Assembly (NCBI RefSeq): GCF_030286045.1
Contig: NZ_CP127390.1
Coordinates: 1,364,001 to 1,428,000 of the forward strand
Direction of reading: 5' to 3'
DNA from: Propionimicrobium sp. PCR01-08-3
GTDB taxonomy: Bacteria; Actinomycetota; Actinomycetes; Propionibacteriales; Propionibacteriaceae
DNA: 64,000 bases
The notes under the pieces were generated by a model. The model was not told the DNA's origin and searched no databases. It was given only the letters and a program-made list of their open reading frames with translations. Positions 1-7,702 of the stretch are shown here, piece by piece; the first letter of the stretch is position 1, and every line of letters begins with the position of its first letter. The translations under genes were made by a program, and so were the position numbers.

Positions 1-1320
1 CACAGCAGCAATCCTGTCGAGGTAGGCCTGGTCCCGGTCACGCTTGGGCTGCTGGTCACGGATGGGGGAGCGGTACCGCTCGTTCGTCGCGGGCGTGAGC
101 GGAGCGAGTGCCCCGACGTGCCCGGCACGAGCGGTAGCGAGCGCTGGGGTCTCGGTCTCCTCCACCGCCTCGTCCGTCGGCGGGAGCGGAGCGACTGCCG
201 CCGGGTCCGCCGGGAGCGGAGCGAGCGGCTCGACCTCAGCCTCGACGGCGTCGTCCTGCGGCTCGCCCTGTTCCTCCGCTGGCGAGAGCGGAGCGAGCGG
301 CCCGGTGTCGGCCTCCACCTCGTCATCACGGGTCCGCTTCAGGAACTCGGCGCGGAGCTCCTCACGCGACCTGGGCGGCGCTGCCGCCGTCGCAGCCACC
401 CGCTGCTGGCGCTGCACCTCGGCAGCCTGCCGCTGGGCCTCGGCCGCACGGCGCTGGCGCTCAGCCTCGACGGCCTGCTGGAGACCCGCATCGGTGAACT
501 CCGAGCTCAGCTTCGAGGCCGCCTTGCGACGACGACGAGGCCTCTTCCCAGGGGTCACCTCGTCACGTGCCACGTACGTGATCCCAACCTCGACGTCGCC
601 CTTCCGGCGACCCTCGCGGGCATCGGTATCCACGACGTGCTCGGTGCGGACCACGTCCACACCACGGGTCTTGCACTCGGCCTCGAAGACCTCGTTGAAC
701 GCAGCGAGATCACCCTTGAGAGCGACCTCCTTCGCCTCGGCCACCCGGTCACCGATCGACTGCTCGAAGGCCTGGAGATCGGCACGCCGGTCGGTCCACT
801 TCTCGCGCGCGGCGACGTACTGATCGTCGACGACGCGCATACCTTCCTCGCGCATGAGCGTGTCGTTGAGCCGCTTGATCGCAGCGTGCGTCCTGTTCTT
901 CTTCGGCGCGAGGCCCGAGACCAGGTCATGGTTCAAAATGACCACATGGGCGTGGACGTGACCACCATCGGCGTCGTCGTGTACCACGACCATCGTCGGT
1001 GAGTTCGGGAACGCCCGCCGGGCCAGTTCCAGGGCCAGGTCACCACCTCGCTGGAGGTCGTCGGGGTTGCGCACATCCAACTCGTCGGGGTGGAAGTTGA
1101 CCAACATCCCGTGGGCCTTGACCCGGCGCTTGTGGCCTGCCGCGAGCCGGTTGCCCAGCTCGATGAACTCGTCGATGGAACCGGCGTCACAGTGGAACCC
1201 CGGGGCGATGCGATTCGTGCCCGCCTTCGCATGATCCCTCTTCTTGGCACCGACCCCCATTTCGAGGTAGTCGGCCCGCGTCCCGAGGTCGTAGACCGGC
1301 GCGATGTGGGTGGTGCTCAC
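1..1320 (-). CDS. Relaxase/mobilization nuclease, C-terminus cut by window edge
   Basis: The reading frame begins at a GTG (complement of 1318-1320) and stays open to the left edge, giving about 440 visible residues. The frame contains VVVHDDADGGHVHAHVV at about residues 111-127. This is the three-histidine HUH motif III of MobA/VirD2-type relaxases, which nick DNA at oriT and stay bound to the 5' end. The N-terminal tyrosine is probably Y10 or Y18. After about residue 230 the protein becomes Ala/Gln/Arg-rich, likely coiled coil, then a low-complexity linker with repeated PLAPL blocks. The GTG overlaps the MobC stop by four bases (GTGA), so the two are translationally coupled. The family assignment is firm; the MOB subclass is not determined. 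Confidence 0.85.
   Translation of the reverse strand, partial: MSTTHIAPVYDLGTRADYLEMGVGAKKRDHAKAGTNRIAPGFHCDAGSIDEFIELGNRLAAGHKRRVKAHGMLVNFHPDELDVRNPDDLQRGGDLALELARRAFPNSPTMVVVHDDADGGHVHAHVVILNHDLVSGLAPKKNRTHAAIKRLNDTLMREEGMRVVDDQYVAAREKWTDRRADLQAFEQSIGDRVAEAKEVALKGDLAAFNEVFEAECKTRGVDVVRTEHVVDTDAREGRRKGDVEVGITYVARDEVTPGKRPRRRRKAASKLSSEFTDAGLQQAVEAERQRRAAEAQRQAAEVQRQQRVAATAAAPPRSREELRAEFLKRTRDDEVEADTGPLAPLSPAEEQGEPQDDAVEAEVEPLAPLPADPAAVAPLPPTDEAVEETETPALATARAGHVGALAPLTPATNERYRSPIRDQQPKRDRDQAYLDRIAAV
97..297 (+). repeat. Short interspersed repeat GAGCGGAGCGAG inside the relaxase gene
   Basis: The 12-mer GAGCGGAGCGAG occurs exactly at 97-108, 214-225 and 286-297, and with one change at 184-195. 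A degenerate copy lies near 129-143. The reverse complement occurs outside the relaxase at 1828-1839. In the relaxase frame the copies encode the repeated LAPL/PLAPL blocks of the C-terminal linker. The non-coding copy suggests the DNA word itself is favoured. Confidence 0.75.
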
Positions 1321-1727
1321 GGGCTACCCGACCCACCCAGCAGCGTGACCGCCTCAGCCAACTGCGAGCGCAGCTCCTCGATCACCGGGGCCAACTCCTC
1401 CAGGTCGATCTCGCCCCGGTTGGCGAGCCGCGTCAGCTGGTTCAGGTTGGTGCCGATCCGACCCAGCGCGACGCGGTCCTCGTGCCGCAGCGCGGCACTC
1501 GACGTCGAGGACGACGCCGCCGCAGACGGCACCGTCACCGAGTCCTCGACGGGGTGGCCCTCCGCAGCATGAACCGCCGCCATCGCCGCTGCGCGGACGA
1601 ATGTCGACGGCGCGATGCCGCGCCACTTCGCCACCTTCCGGATACGACGCACTTCCTCTTCGAGGAACCGCGTGTCGATCCGGTGGCGAAGCGGGCGCGG
1701 TGCCTGCTGCCGGGCCGTATCACGCAT
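1317..1727 (-). CDS. MobC-like relaxosome accessory protein
   Basis: Small basic protein, about 136 residues, with the C-terminal signature RIGTNLNQLTRLANRGE typical of the MobC/BfmRNI family. These proteins help the relaxase open oriT. The N-terminal part (RTRFLEEEVRRIRKVAKWRG-like) resembles a ribbon-helix-helix DNA-binding segment. I chose ATG 1727 because GGGAG sits about nine bases upstream; ATG 1742 is the alternative. The frame stays open to 1919, but that extension is low-complexity and unlikely to be translated. The stop overlaps the relaxase GTG start by four bases, giving a mobC-relaxase operon. Confidence 0.8.
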   Translation of the reverse strand: MRDTARQQAPRPLRHRIDTRFLEEEVRRIRKVAKWRGIAPSTFVRAAAMAAVHAAEGHPVEDSVTVPSAAASSSTSSAALRHEDRVALGRIGTNLNQLTRLANRGEIDLEELAPVIEELRSQLAEAVTLLGGSGSP

Positions 1728-1742
1728 GGACGGGGCTCCCAT

Positions 1743-1920
1743 CTCGTCGGGGTGGAACTGTGACCAGTCTACCCCTCCGGAGACCCGTCCATACGTGCGC
1801 GGCAAGCAGGCACGCTGTCGGACAACACTCGCTCCGCTCCTGGTCCTCCGCGTGCTGCTCGCCAGGGGGTGGGGCTGCGCCCCTCCCCCTGGACCCCCAA
1901 CCCCGCTGGGGCACGGCAAA
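1743..1920. other. Non-coding region upstream of mobC with hairpins; candidate oriT
   Basis: This gap between mobC and the next minus-strand gene has no convincing ORF. It holds a strong two-part hairpin at 1862-1892 (CCAGGGGG / GGGGC-loop-GCCCC / CCCCCTGG) and one inverted copy of the relaxase repeat at 1828-1839. Mobilizable elements usually carry oriT immediately upstream of mobC/relaxase genes, so this is the most likely place. I do not recognise a known nic sequence. Confidence 0.35.
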
Positions 1921-1947
1921 GGGTCCGGCGCATCCGCGCCGGACCCT
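1921..1947 (-). terminator. Hairpin terminator after the small coiled-coil gene
   Basis: Perfect 11-bp stem GGGTCCGGCGC / GCGCCGGACCC with a short loop. On the minus strand it is followed by TTT and lies 25 bases downstream of the stop of the gene at 1973-2335. It would separate that transcript from mobC. Confidence 0.65.
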
Positions 1948-1972
1948 CCGTCCCTGTGCCAGAATCGGCCGC

Positions 1973-2335
1973 CTACTGGCCGTAGCCGATCCCCGCCGAC
2001 GAGACAGACTCGTCCTCCTGGTCCTCCTCGTCGTCATCGTCGGGCAGCTCGCCCATGGTGCCGTCGTCGGTCGCCGTGGCGACGGCGAACCGGCGGTCGA
2101 CCTGGTCGAACTCGGGTCCGCCGATCAGCTCGACGACGAGGTCCACGTTGGCGAGAGTCGTGTCGCCGAGACGGGCGACGACCGCGTCGGCGATGGCCGA
2201 CCTCGCGGCCTCGCGGGCCTCGGCAGCAGCCTGCGCCGCCTCCTTCCTGGCCTCGGCCCTGGCCTTGCGCAGCTCTGCGCGCTTCTTGGCCAGCTCGACC
2301 TCCATCTTCTTGACCTTCTCGTTCCAGTTGCTCAT
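1973..2335 (-). CDS. Small coiled-coil protein of the mobile element, function unknown
   Basis: A 120-residue protein beginning MSNWNEKVKKMEVELAKKR. ATG 2335 was chosen because GGAG lies eight bases upstream. Residues 5-60 are Lys/Glu/Ala-rich and should form a long coiled coil. The middle (LGDTTLANVDLVVELIGG) looks folded. The C-terminus is very acidic (PDDDDEEDQEDES). It follows the HTH gene in the same direction and is followed by a hairpin terminator, so it is the last gene of the replication module. I do not recognise a family. Confidence 0.65.
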   Translation of the reverse strand: MSNWNEKVKKMEVELAKKRAELRKARAEARKEAAQAAAEAREAARSAIADAVVARLGDTTLANVDLVVELIGGPEFDQVDRRFAVATATDDGTMGELPDDDDEEDQEDESVSSAGIGYGQ

Positions 2336-2354
2336 GTACTTGCTCCGTTCTCGT

Positions 2355-2582
2355 TCAGTTCTCGTCGTCGGTCTTGTCGATGTCACGGGTCCGGATCAGC
2401 TTGATCGTGGCCCGCTCGGTAATGCCCAGGGCGGCCGCGATCTTGCGACACGTCACCCCGTCGGCCCGTGCCGCCCGGATGGCCGCGATGCGGCCCTCCG
2501 TGGCGTCCACGAGCGCCCGCCTCGCAGCGCTCAGCTCCTCGACAGGGTAGGCGTCCACGCCGCTCATCTCCGGGCCCCTCAC
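2355..2582 (-). CDS. Small helix-turn-helix protein, function unknown
   Basis: A 75-residue protein. Residues 25-60 (TEGRIAAIRAARADGVTCRKIAAALGITERATIKLIRT) read as a resolvase/Hin-type HTH: a recognition helix after GITERATIK. The GTG start at 2582 overlaps the stop of the primase-helicase gene (GTGA). An internal ATG at 2567 has a GGAG close by and is possible. It may regulate the element's replication module or help replication. This is inferred only from size and position. Confidence 0.6.
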   Translation of the reverse strand: MRGPEMSGVDAYPVEELSAARRALVDATEGRIAAIRAARADGVTCRKIAAALGITERATIKLIRTRDIDKTDDEN

Positions 2583-4153
2583 AGCACGATCCCGGGGTTC
2601 GAGGCCTCGGCGGCTGCAGCCGCGACAGGCTCCTGAGAAATGACCTTCGCGGCAGCCTCGTCCATCTGTCCAGGAGGAGGAGCACCCTCGACCTGAAGGG
2701 CCAGGAGCCGGACCATGCCACGGCGCTGCTTGGTCGCCTCAAATCCCATGGCGTCGAGGGCCTGGCCGAACATGCCGCGCCCCAGGATGTCGCGCTTGTA
2801 CATGCCCTCGGCCGCGCACCACTCCTGGTAGGCGTCGTGCAGCCTCTTGGTCGTGTCGCCGAGACCGTAGTCGTCGACCTCGGTGCACTCCTCCTCGACC
2901 CAGCGGCGCACGTCGTCCTGGGCCTGGGCGTACTCGTCGGTACGCGACGAGACGGCATCCGGCTCATTCAGGCCCTGCTCCCAGTAGTCACCCAGACCGG
3001 CGACCATCCACGTCAGGATTGCGTCGGCGGCCAGCTCCAGCTTCTCCGGCAGCCTCGGGTCCTGCTCGTGCTTGGGGATCACCTCATCGAACGGGACCAC
3101 CCTGATCCTCGCCCACACCGCCGGGTCGGCCTCCTTGCTCGGCAGCTCGGGCAGGTGGTTGGTCACCATCAGGAACTGGTGGCTGGGGTTGAACTGGATC
3201 GGGTCCTTGTGCAGCGCCCTCGCCTTGATCGCGTCACCGCCGGTCAGACGCTTCAGCACCGAGGCCGACAGCCGGATCTTCGTGTCGGTCTCCGACAGCA
3301 CCACCAGGCGACGGCCGCGCAGGTCGAAGAACGCCGGGCTCGGCGAGTTCGGGTTGGACTTCACGACCTCCATCAGCGCCGGATCTGCCACCCCGGCGTA
3401 GTCGCCCAGGGCGTGCATCACCGCGCCGTAACAGACACCCTTGCCGTTGCGGCCCGAGCCCGTCGCGATCGTGAAGATGTGTTCCAGCGTCTTGCCAACC
3501 AACCCCAGGCCGAAGAACCGGCCCAGGTAGTCGCGGACCTCCTCGTCGGGGAGCACACGCTCCAGGAACGCCGTCCACACCTCCGACGTGGCACCGGGGT
3601 TGTAGGACGCCCGCGCCACCTTCGAGATCCGGTCACGCGGGTCGTGCGGGCGCAGCTGCAGGGTGTGCAGGTCCAGCGTCCCGTTCGCCACGTTCAGCAG
3701 GTAGGGGTCGGCATCCATCTCGTCGGGAGCCACCGTGATGCCCGGCAGCGCAGCCGCGAGGGCGAGCACGCCCTTCACGCCCGAAGCCGTCGAGCAGGTC
3801 CCCAGGTCGGAGCTGAGGTCACGGGCGCCACCCTTCAGCCACATCTCACGGATCACATCCATCACCGCGGCCGACGCCCTCTTGTCCCCGAGGTCCTCCG
3901 CCCAGCGGCGTCCGTCCCAACGGAACCAGCCGAGGCCGGTCACGTGGATGAACTTGCGGATCTGCCCGGCCGCGAAGGCGTGCGCCACCCGGATGTGCTT
4001 GCGGTGCACCGCTTCGTCTCGGCGGAGCCGCTCGACGGCGGCGTCGAGGTCTTCAGCACCGAGAGCCCCGGTGGTATCCTTGATGTCAGCGCCGCCAAAC
4101 GCTTCGGAAGCCGCTTCATCCACCAGGGTGGGGCGGCTTTCTCGTGCCGTCAT
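2579..4153 (-). CDS. Phage/plasmid primase-helicase, P4/D5 family
   Basis: About 524 residues from ATG 4153. The N-terminal part contains the D5_N-like region. A Walker A motif GSGRNGKG lies at about residues 232-239, followed by the superfamily 3 helicase features (VLSETDTK Walker B-like, FLMVTNHLP sensor). Such proteins open the origin and prime replication of satellites, plasmids and integrative elements. The start overlaps the stop of the upstream Xis-like gene (ATGA), so the replication and excision modules are co-transcribed. The classical primase zinc finger is not evident, so it may act mainly as a helicase. Confidence 0.85.
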   Translation of the reverse strand: MTARESRPTLVDEAASEAFGGADIKDTTGALGAEDLDAAVERLRRDEAVHRKHIRVAHAFAAGQIRKFIHVTGLGWFRWDGRRWAEDLGDKRASAAVMDVIREMWLKGGARDLSSDLGTCSTASGVKGVLALAAALPGITVAPDEMDADPYLLNVANGTLDLHTLQLRPHDPRDRISKVARASYNPGATSEVWTAFLERVLPDEEVRDYLGRFFGLGLVGKTLEHIFTIATGSGRNGKGVCYGAVMHALGDYAGVADPALMEVVKSNPNSPSPAFFDLRGRRLVVLSETDTKIRLSASVLKRLTGGDAIKARALHKDPIQFNPSHQFLMVTNHLPELPSKEADPAVWARIRVVPFDEVIPKHEQDPRLPEKLELAADAILTWMVAGLGDYWEQGLNEPDAVSSRTDEYAQAQDDVRRWVEEECTEVDDYGLGDTTKRLHDAYQEWCAAEGMYKRDILGRGMFGQALDAMGFEATKQRRGMVRLLALQVEGAPPPGQMDEAAAKVISQEPVAAAAAEASNPGIVL

Positions 4154-4377
4154 CGCGCACCACCACCCACACTGTTCGCGGCGAGCCAGGCGTCCAGGTC
4201 GACGATCCGGTAGACGACGACGCCACCGGACTTCACGTAGGCCGGACCCCGGCCCAAGGTCCTCCAGTTGGCGAGGGTCTTCCGGTTGATGCCGATGTAG
4301 CGGCTGGCCTCGTCGAGGGTGAGTGCCGCGGGGGCCGGAGAGTGGCCGCTGTCGGCGGCAATATGGGTGACAGACAT
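4150..4377 (-). CDS. Excisionase/AlpA-like HTH protein
   Basis: A 75-residue protein with an HTH_17-type winged helix at residues 17-65: ALTLDEASRYIGINRKTLANWRTLGRGPAYVKSGG followed by VVVYRIVDLDAWL. Small proteins like this act as excisionases or regulators next to tyrosine integrases. It is divergent from the integrase and overlaps the primase-helicase by four bases. It could therefore control both excision and replication. The exact role is inferred. Confidence 0.75.
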   Translation of the reverse strand: MSVTHIAADSGHSPAPAALTLDEASRYIGINRKTLANWRTLGRGPAYVKSGGVVVYRIVDLDAWLAANSVGGGAR

Positions 4378-4667
4378 CTGTGGTCCTTCGGGAGAAACGA
4401 CGGGTGACCGTCGGCCTCACCGAATGCCGATCCAAGACAGCTCATGCGCCGCACCTTCGGAAGCGCGACGTGGGGGGTCGATGCGACACCCCAGCCCCCT
4501 CTCGCCGAACGGGGGGACAGACCACAGTGGTTACCGCCCAGTCGGCCACGGGGCGGCCCAACAACATCCTCTCGGGCTCGTCATTGGTATTGCTCACGAG
4601 CCTAGCAGCCCTGTCAATCCCGATCAAACCCACCCTGCTCGGCCCTATCCTGACCGTTCTTGCACCT

Positions 4668-4719
4668 GCGAGAAAGTGACCGTATGGTCGACCCGACTTG
4701 AACCCGCGAGAAAGTGACC
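4668..4719 (+). repeat. Direct repeats upstream of integrase, candidate arm-type sites
   Basis: GCGAGAAAGTGACC occurs at 4668-4681 and again at 4706-4719, directly before the integrase start at 4725. The shorter core AAGTGACC/GAGTGACC recurs after the gene. The rest of 4378-4667, between the divergent Xis and integrase genes, shows no other gene and should hold both promoters. Confidence 0.6.
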
Positions 4720-4724
4720 TGACC

Positions 4725-5981
4725 ATGGCACGCGCAGCCACCACCCGCCTCGAACCCGGCCAGCACTCCATCGACCGTGCCACCCCGTTCGCCTACCGCG
4801 ACGGCTGGGCCCTGAAGTGGCGGCTGCGCCTGCCCAGCGGCAAGCTCGTCGAGAAGCTCACCCAGGGGCCCACCAAGGGCGCCGTGCGCAGCCGGGCCAA
4901 GGCGACGGCCGCAAAGCTGCTCGCCGCGCCCGGCAACACCGCCTGGTCGCCCACCAGCCCGGTGCTCGACTACATGGAGAAGGTCACCGCGCCTGCGATC
5001 CAGACCGACCGGCTCTCCGACAGCACCACCCGCCGCTACGCGCTGGCGCTGCGGCTACTGCGCGGGGAGTGTAGGACCTCCAAGTGCAAGCACAAGCACT
5101 CCCTGGCCGGCCTCTCGCTCCACGACGCCATGCGCTCGCGCAACCTCAAGGCCTGCCTAGAAGAGATCGCCCAGCTCCACGGCCGGGTCAACGCCAAACA
5201 CGCCAAGACCGTTGCCAAGCGCTATCTTGCCGCCCCGCTGAAGATCGACGAGATCATCGAGTACAACCCGCTGATCGACCTCGACCTCGACCTCTCCGAC
5301 GCGAAGCGGCCCACCGTGGACCGGGGAGGCCACGCCCTCACCATGGATGAGTACCGCCGCGTCATCGACCACCTGCTGGCGGCCGACCCCACCGCGATCA
5401 CCAAGGCTCGGCAAGGTCGCTGGACCGTCGAGCAGCTCGTGCGCCAGCGCGGCCAGGTCATCGACGTGATCCTCACCCAGGCGACCACCGGCATGCGCAC
5501 CTCCGAGCTGTGCCAGCGCACCAAGGGTGACGTCGAGGTCGACAAGGACGGCACCGTGGTCTTCAACCTCTCGCCCGAGGCCACCAAGACGCGCTCCGGC
5601 CGCAAGGTGCCGGTCCTGGACCCTCGCGTCAGCGCGCGCCTAGTCGCCCGCCTGGGCGTCATCAGCGACAAGGAGCATCCGCTGTTCCCGTCGCCCACCA
5701 ACCCCGAGATGCCGTGGGACCCCCGCGCCCGCGACCGCAAGCTCGCCCCGATGTACCAGCACCTCGCCGAGGAACTGGAGATCCCCCTCCTGGAGTACGA
5801 GCGCGGCCACGTTTGGAGGGCCACCCTCAACACCCTGTTGTTCGACCGCATCCCGGAGGCGGCACGCATCCGGCTGCTCGGCCACACCGAGGCGGTCAAC
5901 CGCCAGTTCTACACCGCCGTGACCGACACCAAGAGCGTCGTGCAGGCTGCCGCGGTCCTCCGCGGCGACCCGGAAAAGTGA
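4725..5981 (+). CDS. int: Tyrosine recombinase integrase
   Basis: 418 residues from ATG 4725. An earlier in-frame ATG at 4698 lies inside the direct repeats and is less likely. The N-terminal half has the arm-binding and core-binding SAM-like domains. The catalytic domain shows TTGMRTSEL (Arg I), TKTRSGRKVPV (Lys), HVWRATL (HxxR box) and LLGHTEAVNRQFYT (His/Tyr nucleophile), so the active site is complete. It ends about 140 bp from a tRNA 3' fragment, as expected for an enzyme that integrates the element into a tRNA gene. Confidence 0.92.
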   Translation: MARAATTRLEPGQHSIDRATPFAYRDGWALKWRLRLPSGKLVEKLTQGPTKGAVRSRAKATAAKLLAAPGNTAWSPTSPVLDYMEKVTAPAIQTDRLSDSTTRRYALALRLLRGECRTSKCKHKHSLAGLSLHDAMRSRNLKACLEEIAQLHGRVNAKHAKTVAKRYLAAPLKIDEIIEYNPLIDLDLDLSDAKRPTVDRGGHALTMDEYRRVIDHLLAADPTAITKARQGRWTVEQLVRQRGQVIDVILTQATTGMRTSELCQRTKGDVEVDKDGTVVFNLSPEATKTRSGRKVPVLDPRVSARLVARLGVISDKEHPLFPSPTNPEMPWDPRARDRKLAPMYQHLAEELEIPLLEYERGHVWRATLNTLLFDRIPEAARIRLLGHTEAVNRQFYTAVTDTKSVVQAAAVLRGDPEK

Positions 5982-5997
5982 CCGCAAGAGTGACCGC
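5974..5997 (+). repeat. Second pair of integrase-site-like repeats
   Basis: AAAAGTGACCGC at the integrase 3' end is followed at once by AGAGTGACCGC. Both share AGTGACC with the repeats upstream of the integrase gene. An inverted pair ACCGCTAG (5993-6000) / CTAGCGGT (6041-6048) follows. The set lies between int and att, as arm-type sites do. Confidence 0.5.
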
Positions 5998-6116
5998 TAG
6001 ATCAAGGATTTCGGGGGTACTATCGGGAACCACAGGGATCCTAGCGGTGACGAAATGCCCAGTCAGAACGCGTAAAACCCGGTAATCCCCGCTCAATCCC
6101 TAGATTGTGACAGGAG

Positions 6117-6156
6117 AGTCAAGGGGTCGCAGGTTCAAATCCTGTCAGCCCGACCA
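6117..6156 (+). other. att site: 3' fragment of a tRNA gene (probably tRNA-Pro)
   Basis: The T-arm GCAGGTTCAAATCCTGT and acceptor end CAGCCCGACCA are present, preceded by GTCAAGG, which fits the 3' half of the anticodon stem. The 5' half of a tRNA is absent from the bases before it. The partner acceptor strand would be CGGGCTG, which is characteristic of actinobacterial tRNA-Pro. This is therefore the attachment-site copy made when the element integrated, and the intact tRNA gene should lie beyond the left edge. Confidence 0.7.
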
Positions 6157-6163
6157 TGTGAAG

Positions 6164-6199
6164 TCCCGCGACATCGTTCAGTGATGTTGCGGGATTTTT
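6164..6199 (+). terminator. Rho-independent terminator after the tRNA fragment
   Basis: The stem TCCCGC(G)ACATC / GATGT(T)GCGGGA is followed by ATTTTT and, a few bases on, by another T run. It lies eight bases after the CCA end and probably was the terminator of the original tRNA gene. Confidence 0.7.
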
Positions 6200-6291
6200 C
6201 GTGTTTTTGGCGCGGGTATGTTGCGGGTCATCGTGCATGGTTTGGGGTGGGTGTTGCGGGTCATCGTTCACTTGGTGTGTCGGGTCATCGT

Positions 6292-6510
6292 TCATTTTTT
6301 CTTTTGGTAGTTGCGGGTTGGGTCGATGGTGTGTTCGGCGATGATTTCGCCGGTGGCGCGGTTGATGGTCATGGTGTGGGGGCCGTGTGTGAGGAGGAGG
6401 ACTCGCGTGTTGGCGTGGGGTCTGCCGATGGCGAGGTGTCGGAGTTTTCCGGCGTATCGGATGGTGATGGTTCCTCCTTTGTCGACGAGGTCGTAGCGGA
6501 CTCGCCAGAC
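6292..6510 (-). pseudogene. C-terminal fragment of IS481-family transposase
   Basis: The fragment VRYDLVDKGGTITIRYAG..LRHLAIGRPHANTRVLLL and the following IAEHTIDPTRNYQ are the usual tail of IS481-family transposases, which are about 340-400 residues long. The catalytic DDE core is missing. The sequence stops at the IS3 inverted repeat. The ORF reads on past the repeat, but that extension is not transposase. Confidence 0.75.
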
Positions 6511-6542
6511 GGGTCTGATGCAGGAACAGGTGACAGTTCTGG

Positions 6543-7442
6543 TTAGGCCGCGAGGGCCAGTTCTTCGTTCATGATGGTCTCGAATTCGATCGGCGTCAAA
6601 CGACCCAGGCGGGCCTGCCGGCGACGGCGATGATAGGTTCGCTCGATCCACGTGACAATCGCGATGCGAAGCTCCTCACGCGTGGCCCAGGAGCGCCGGT
6701 TCAGCACGTTCTTCTGCAACAGGCTGAAGAACGATTCCATCGCCGCGTTGTCACCGCAGGACGCGACTCTGCCCATCGAACCGACAAGTTTGTGCGCAGC
6801 GAGTTCACGGCGCAGCTTCCGGCTTCGGAATTGGGATCCTCGGTCCGAATGGACGATGCAGCCCGCAACGTTGCCGCGCATCCGGACGGCGTTTCGGACG
6901 GCGCGGACCGCGAGTGACGCTTTCATTCTCGAGTCGATGGAGTAGCCCACGATCCGGCCGCTGAATGCGTCTTTGACGGCGCAGAGATACAGCTTGCCCT
7001 CGGCGGTCTTGTGCTCGGTGATATCGGTCAGCCACAGTTCATTCACCCGAGAGGCACTGAACTGGTGACGCTCACGCCCGTCCTCGTCGATGACGACGCA
7101 GCGGTCGTCGTGAACGGCAGGGCCGGGCTTCTTGCCGTTCTTGCCACGCTTCTTCCCGAACACGCTCCACCACCCATTCGACAACGTGATCCGCCACGCC
7201 GTTCGATCCGACATCGACTCGCCCTCCTGGCGGGCTTCGTCGGCGAGGAGCCGATACCCGAACTCCGGGTCATCGCGATGCGCGTCGAACAACGCGTTCG
7301 CGCGATACACCTCGTCCAGCTCCCGCCGGGAGACGGGACGACGCAACCAGCGGTAGTAGGGCTGGCGAGCAAGCTTCAAGACCCGGCACGACACCACGAC
7401 GGGGATCCCGTCCACGGCGAGCTCACTCACGAGCGGGTAGAG
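6543..7442 (-). pseudogene. IS3-family transposase orfB, separated from orfA
   Basis: This is the rve/DDE integrase domain of an IS3 transposase: WLTDITEH (first D), IVHSDRGSQF (second D) and AAMESFFS (E), so the catalytic triad is intact. The N-terminus YPLVSELAVDGIPV is that of a product normally made by frameshifting from orfA. The sequence upstream has been removed to the other side of the IS110 insertion. A stand-alone start at 7430 (GTG/SELAV) is possible, but active transposase is unlikely. Confidence 0.85.
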
Positions 7443-7483
7443 CTGTAATGGCCTCTGGCGGGCCCGCGGCCGGCTGGGATGCT

Positions 7484-7660
7484 GAGCCGTAGCTCGGCCG
7501 AGTGACTCCGGGTAGAACCGACTCGTGAATAGTTCGCGATGTCTTCAAAAGGACGTGTCCTCGGCTGAGCTACGGCTCGGTCTCTCCGCGCAGATGCCTT
7601 GATCAGAAGCCTGTCCGTCCCCAGGGGCGTGACTCATTACAGATGTGACTCTGAGCGACC
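7484..7660 (+). ncRNA. Predicted IS110 bridge RNA with target and donor loops
   Basis: A 19-bp stem (7484-7502 with 7560-7578, one G-U pair) closes a 57-nt loop. In the loop, CGGGTAGA (7509-7516) repeats the left target flank (7434-7441), and AAAAGGACG (7547-7555) is complementary to the right junction (8766-8774). In the next segment, AGAAGC (7605-7610) repeats the element's right end (8761-8766), and CATTACAG (7635-7642) is complementary to its left end (7443-7450). These are the four guide relations of a bridge RNA: target-left, target-right, donor-left and donor-right. The exact ends of the RNA are not known. Confidence 0.8.
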
Positions 7661-7702
7661 CGGGCCAGTCCGCTGATGTGCTGACGACTGGAGGAACTCA
7701 CC

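Noticed and set aside
2468-4213. Long plus-strand ORF of 581 codons over the primase-helicase
   Set aside because: It is antisense to a protein with clear helicase motifs and its product is Arg/His-rich without homology.
6085-6156. A complete tRNA gene ending at 6156
   Set aside because: The T-arm and acceptor 3' strand are good, but the bases before them give no D-arm, anticodon arm or matching CGGGCTG acceptor strand. It is an att fragment.
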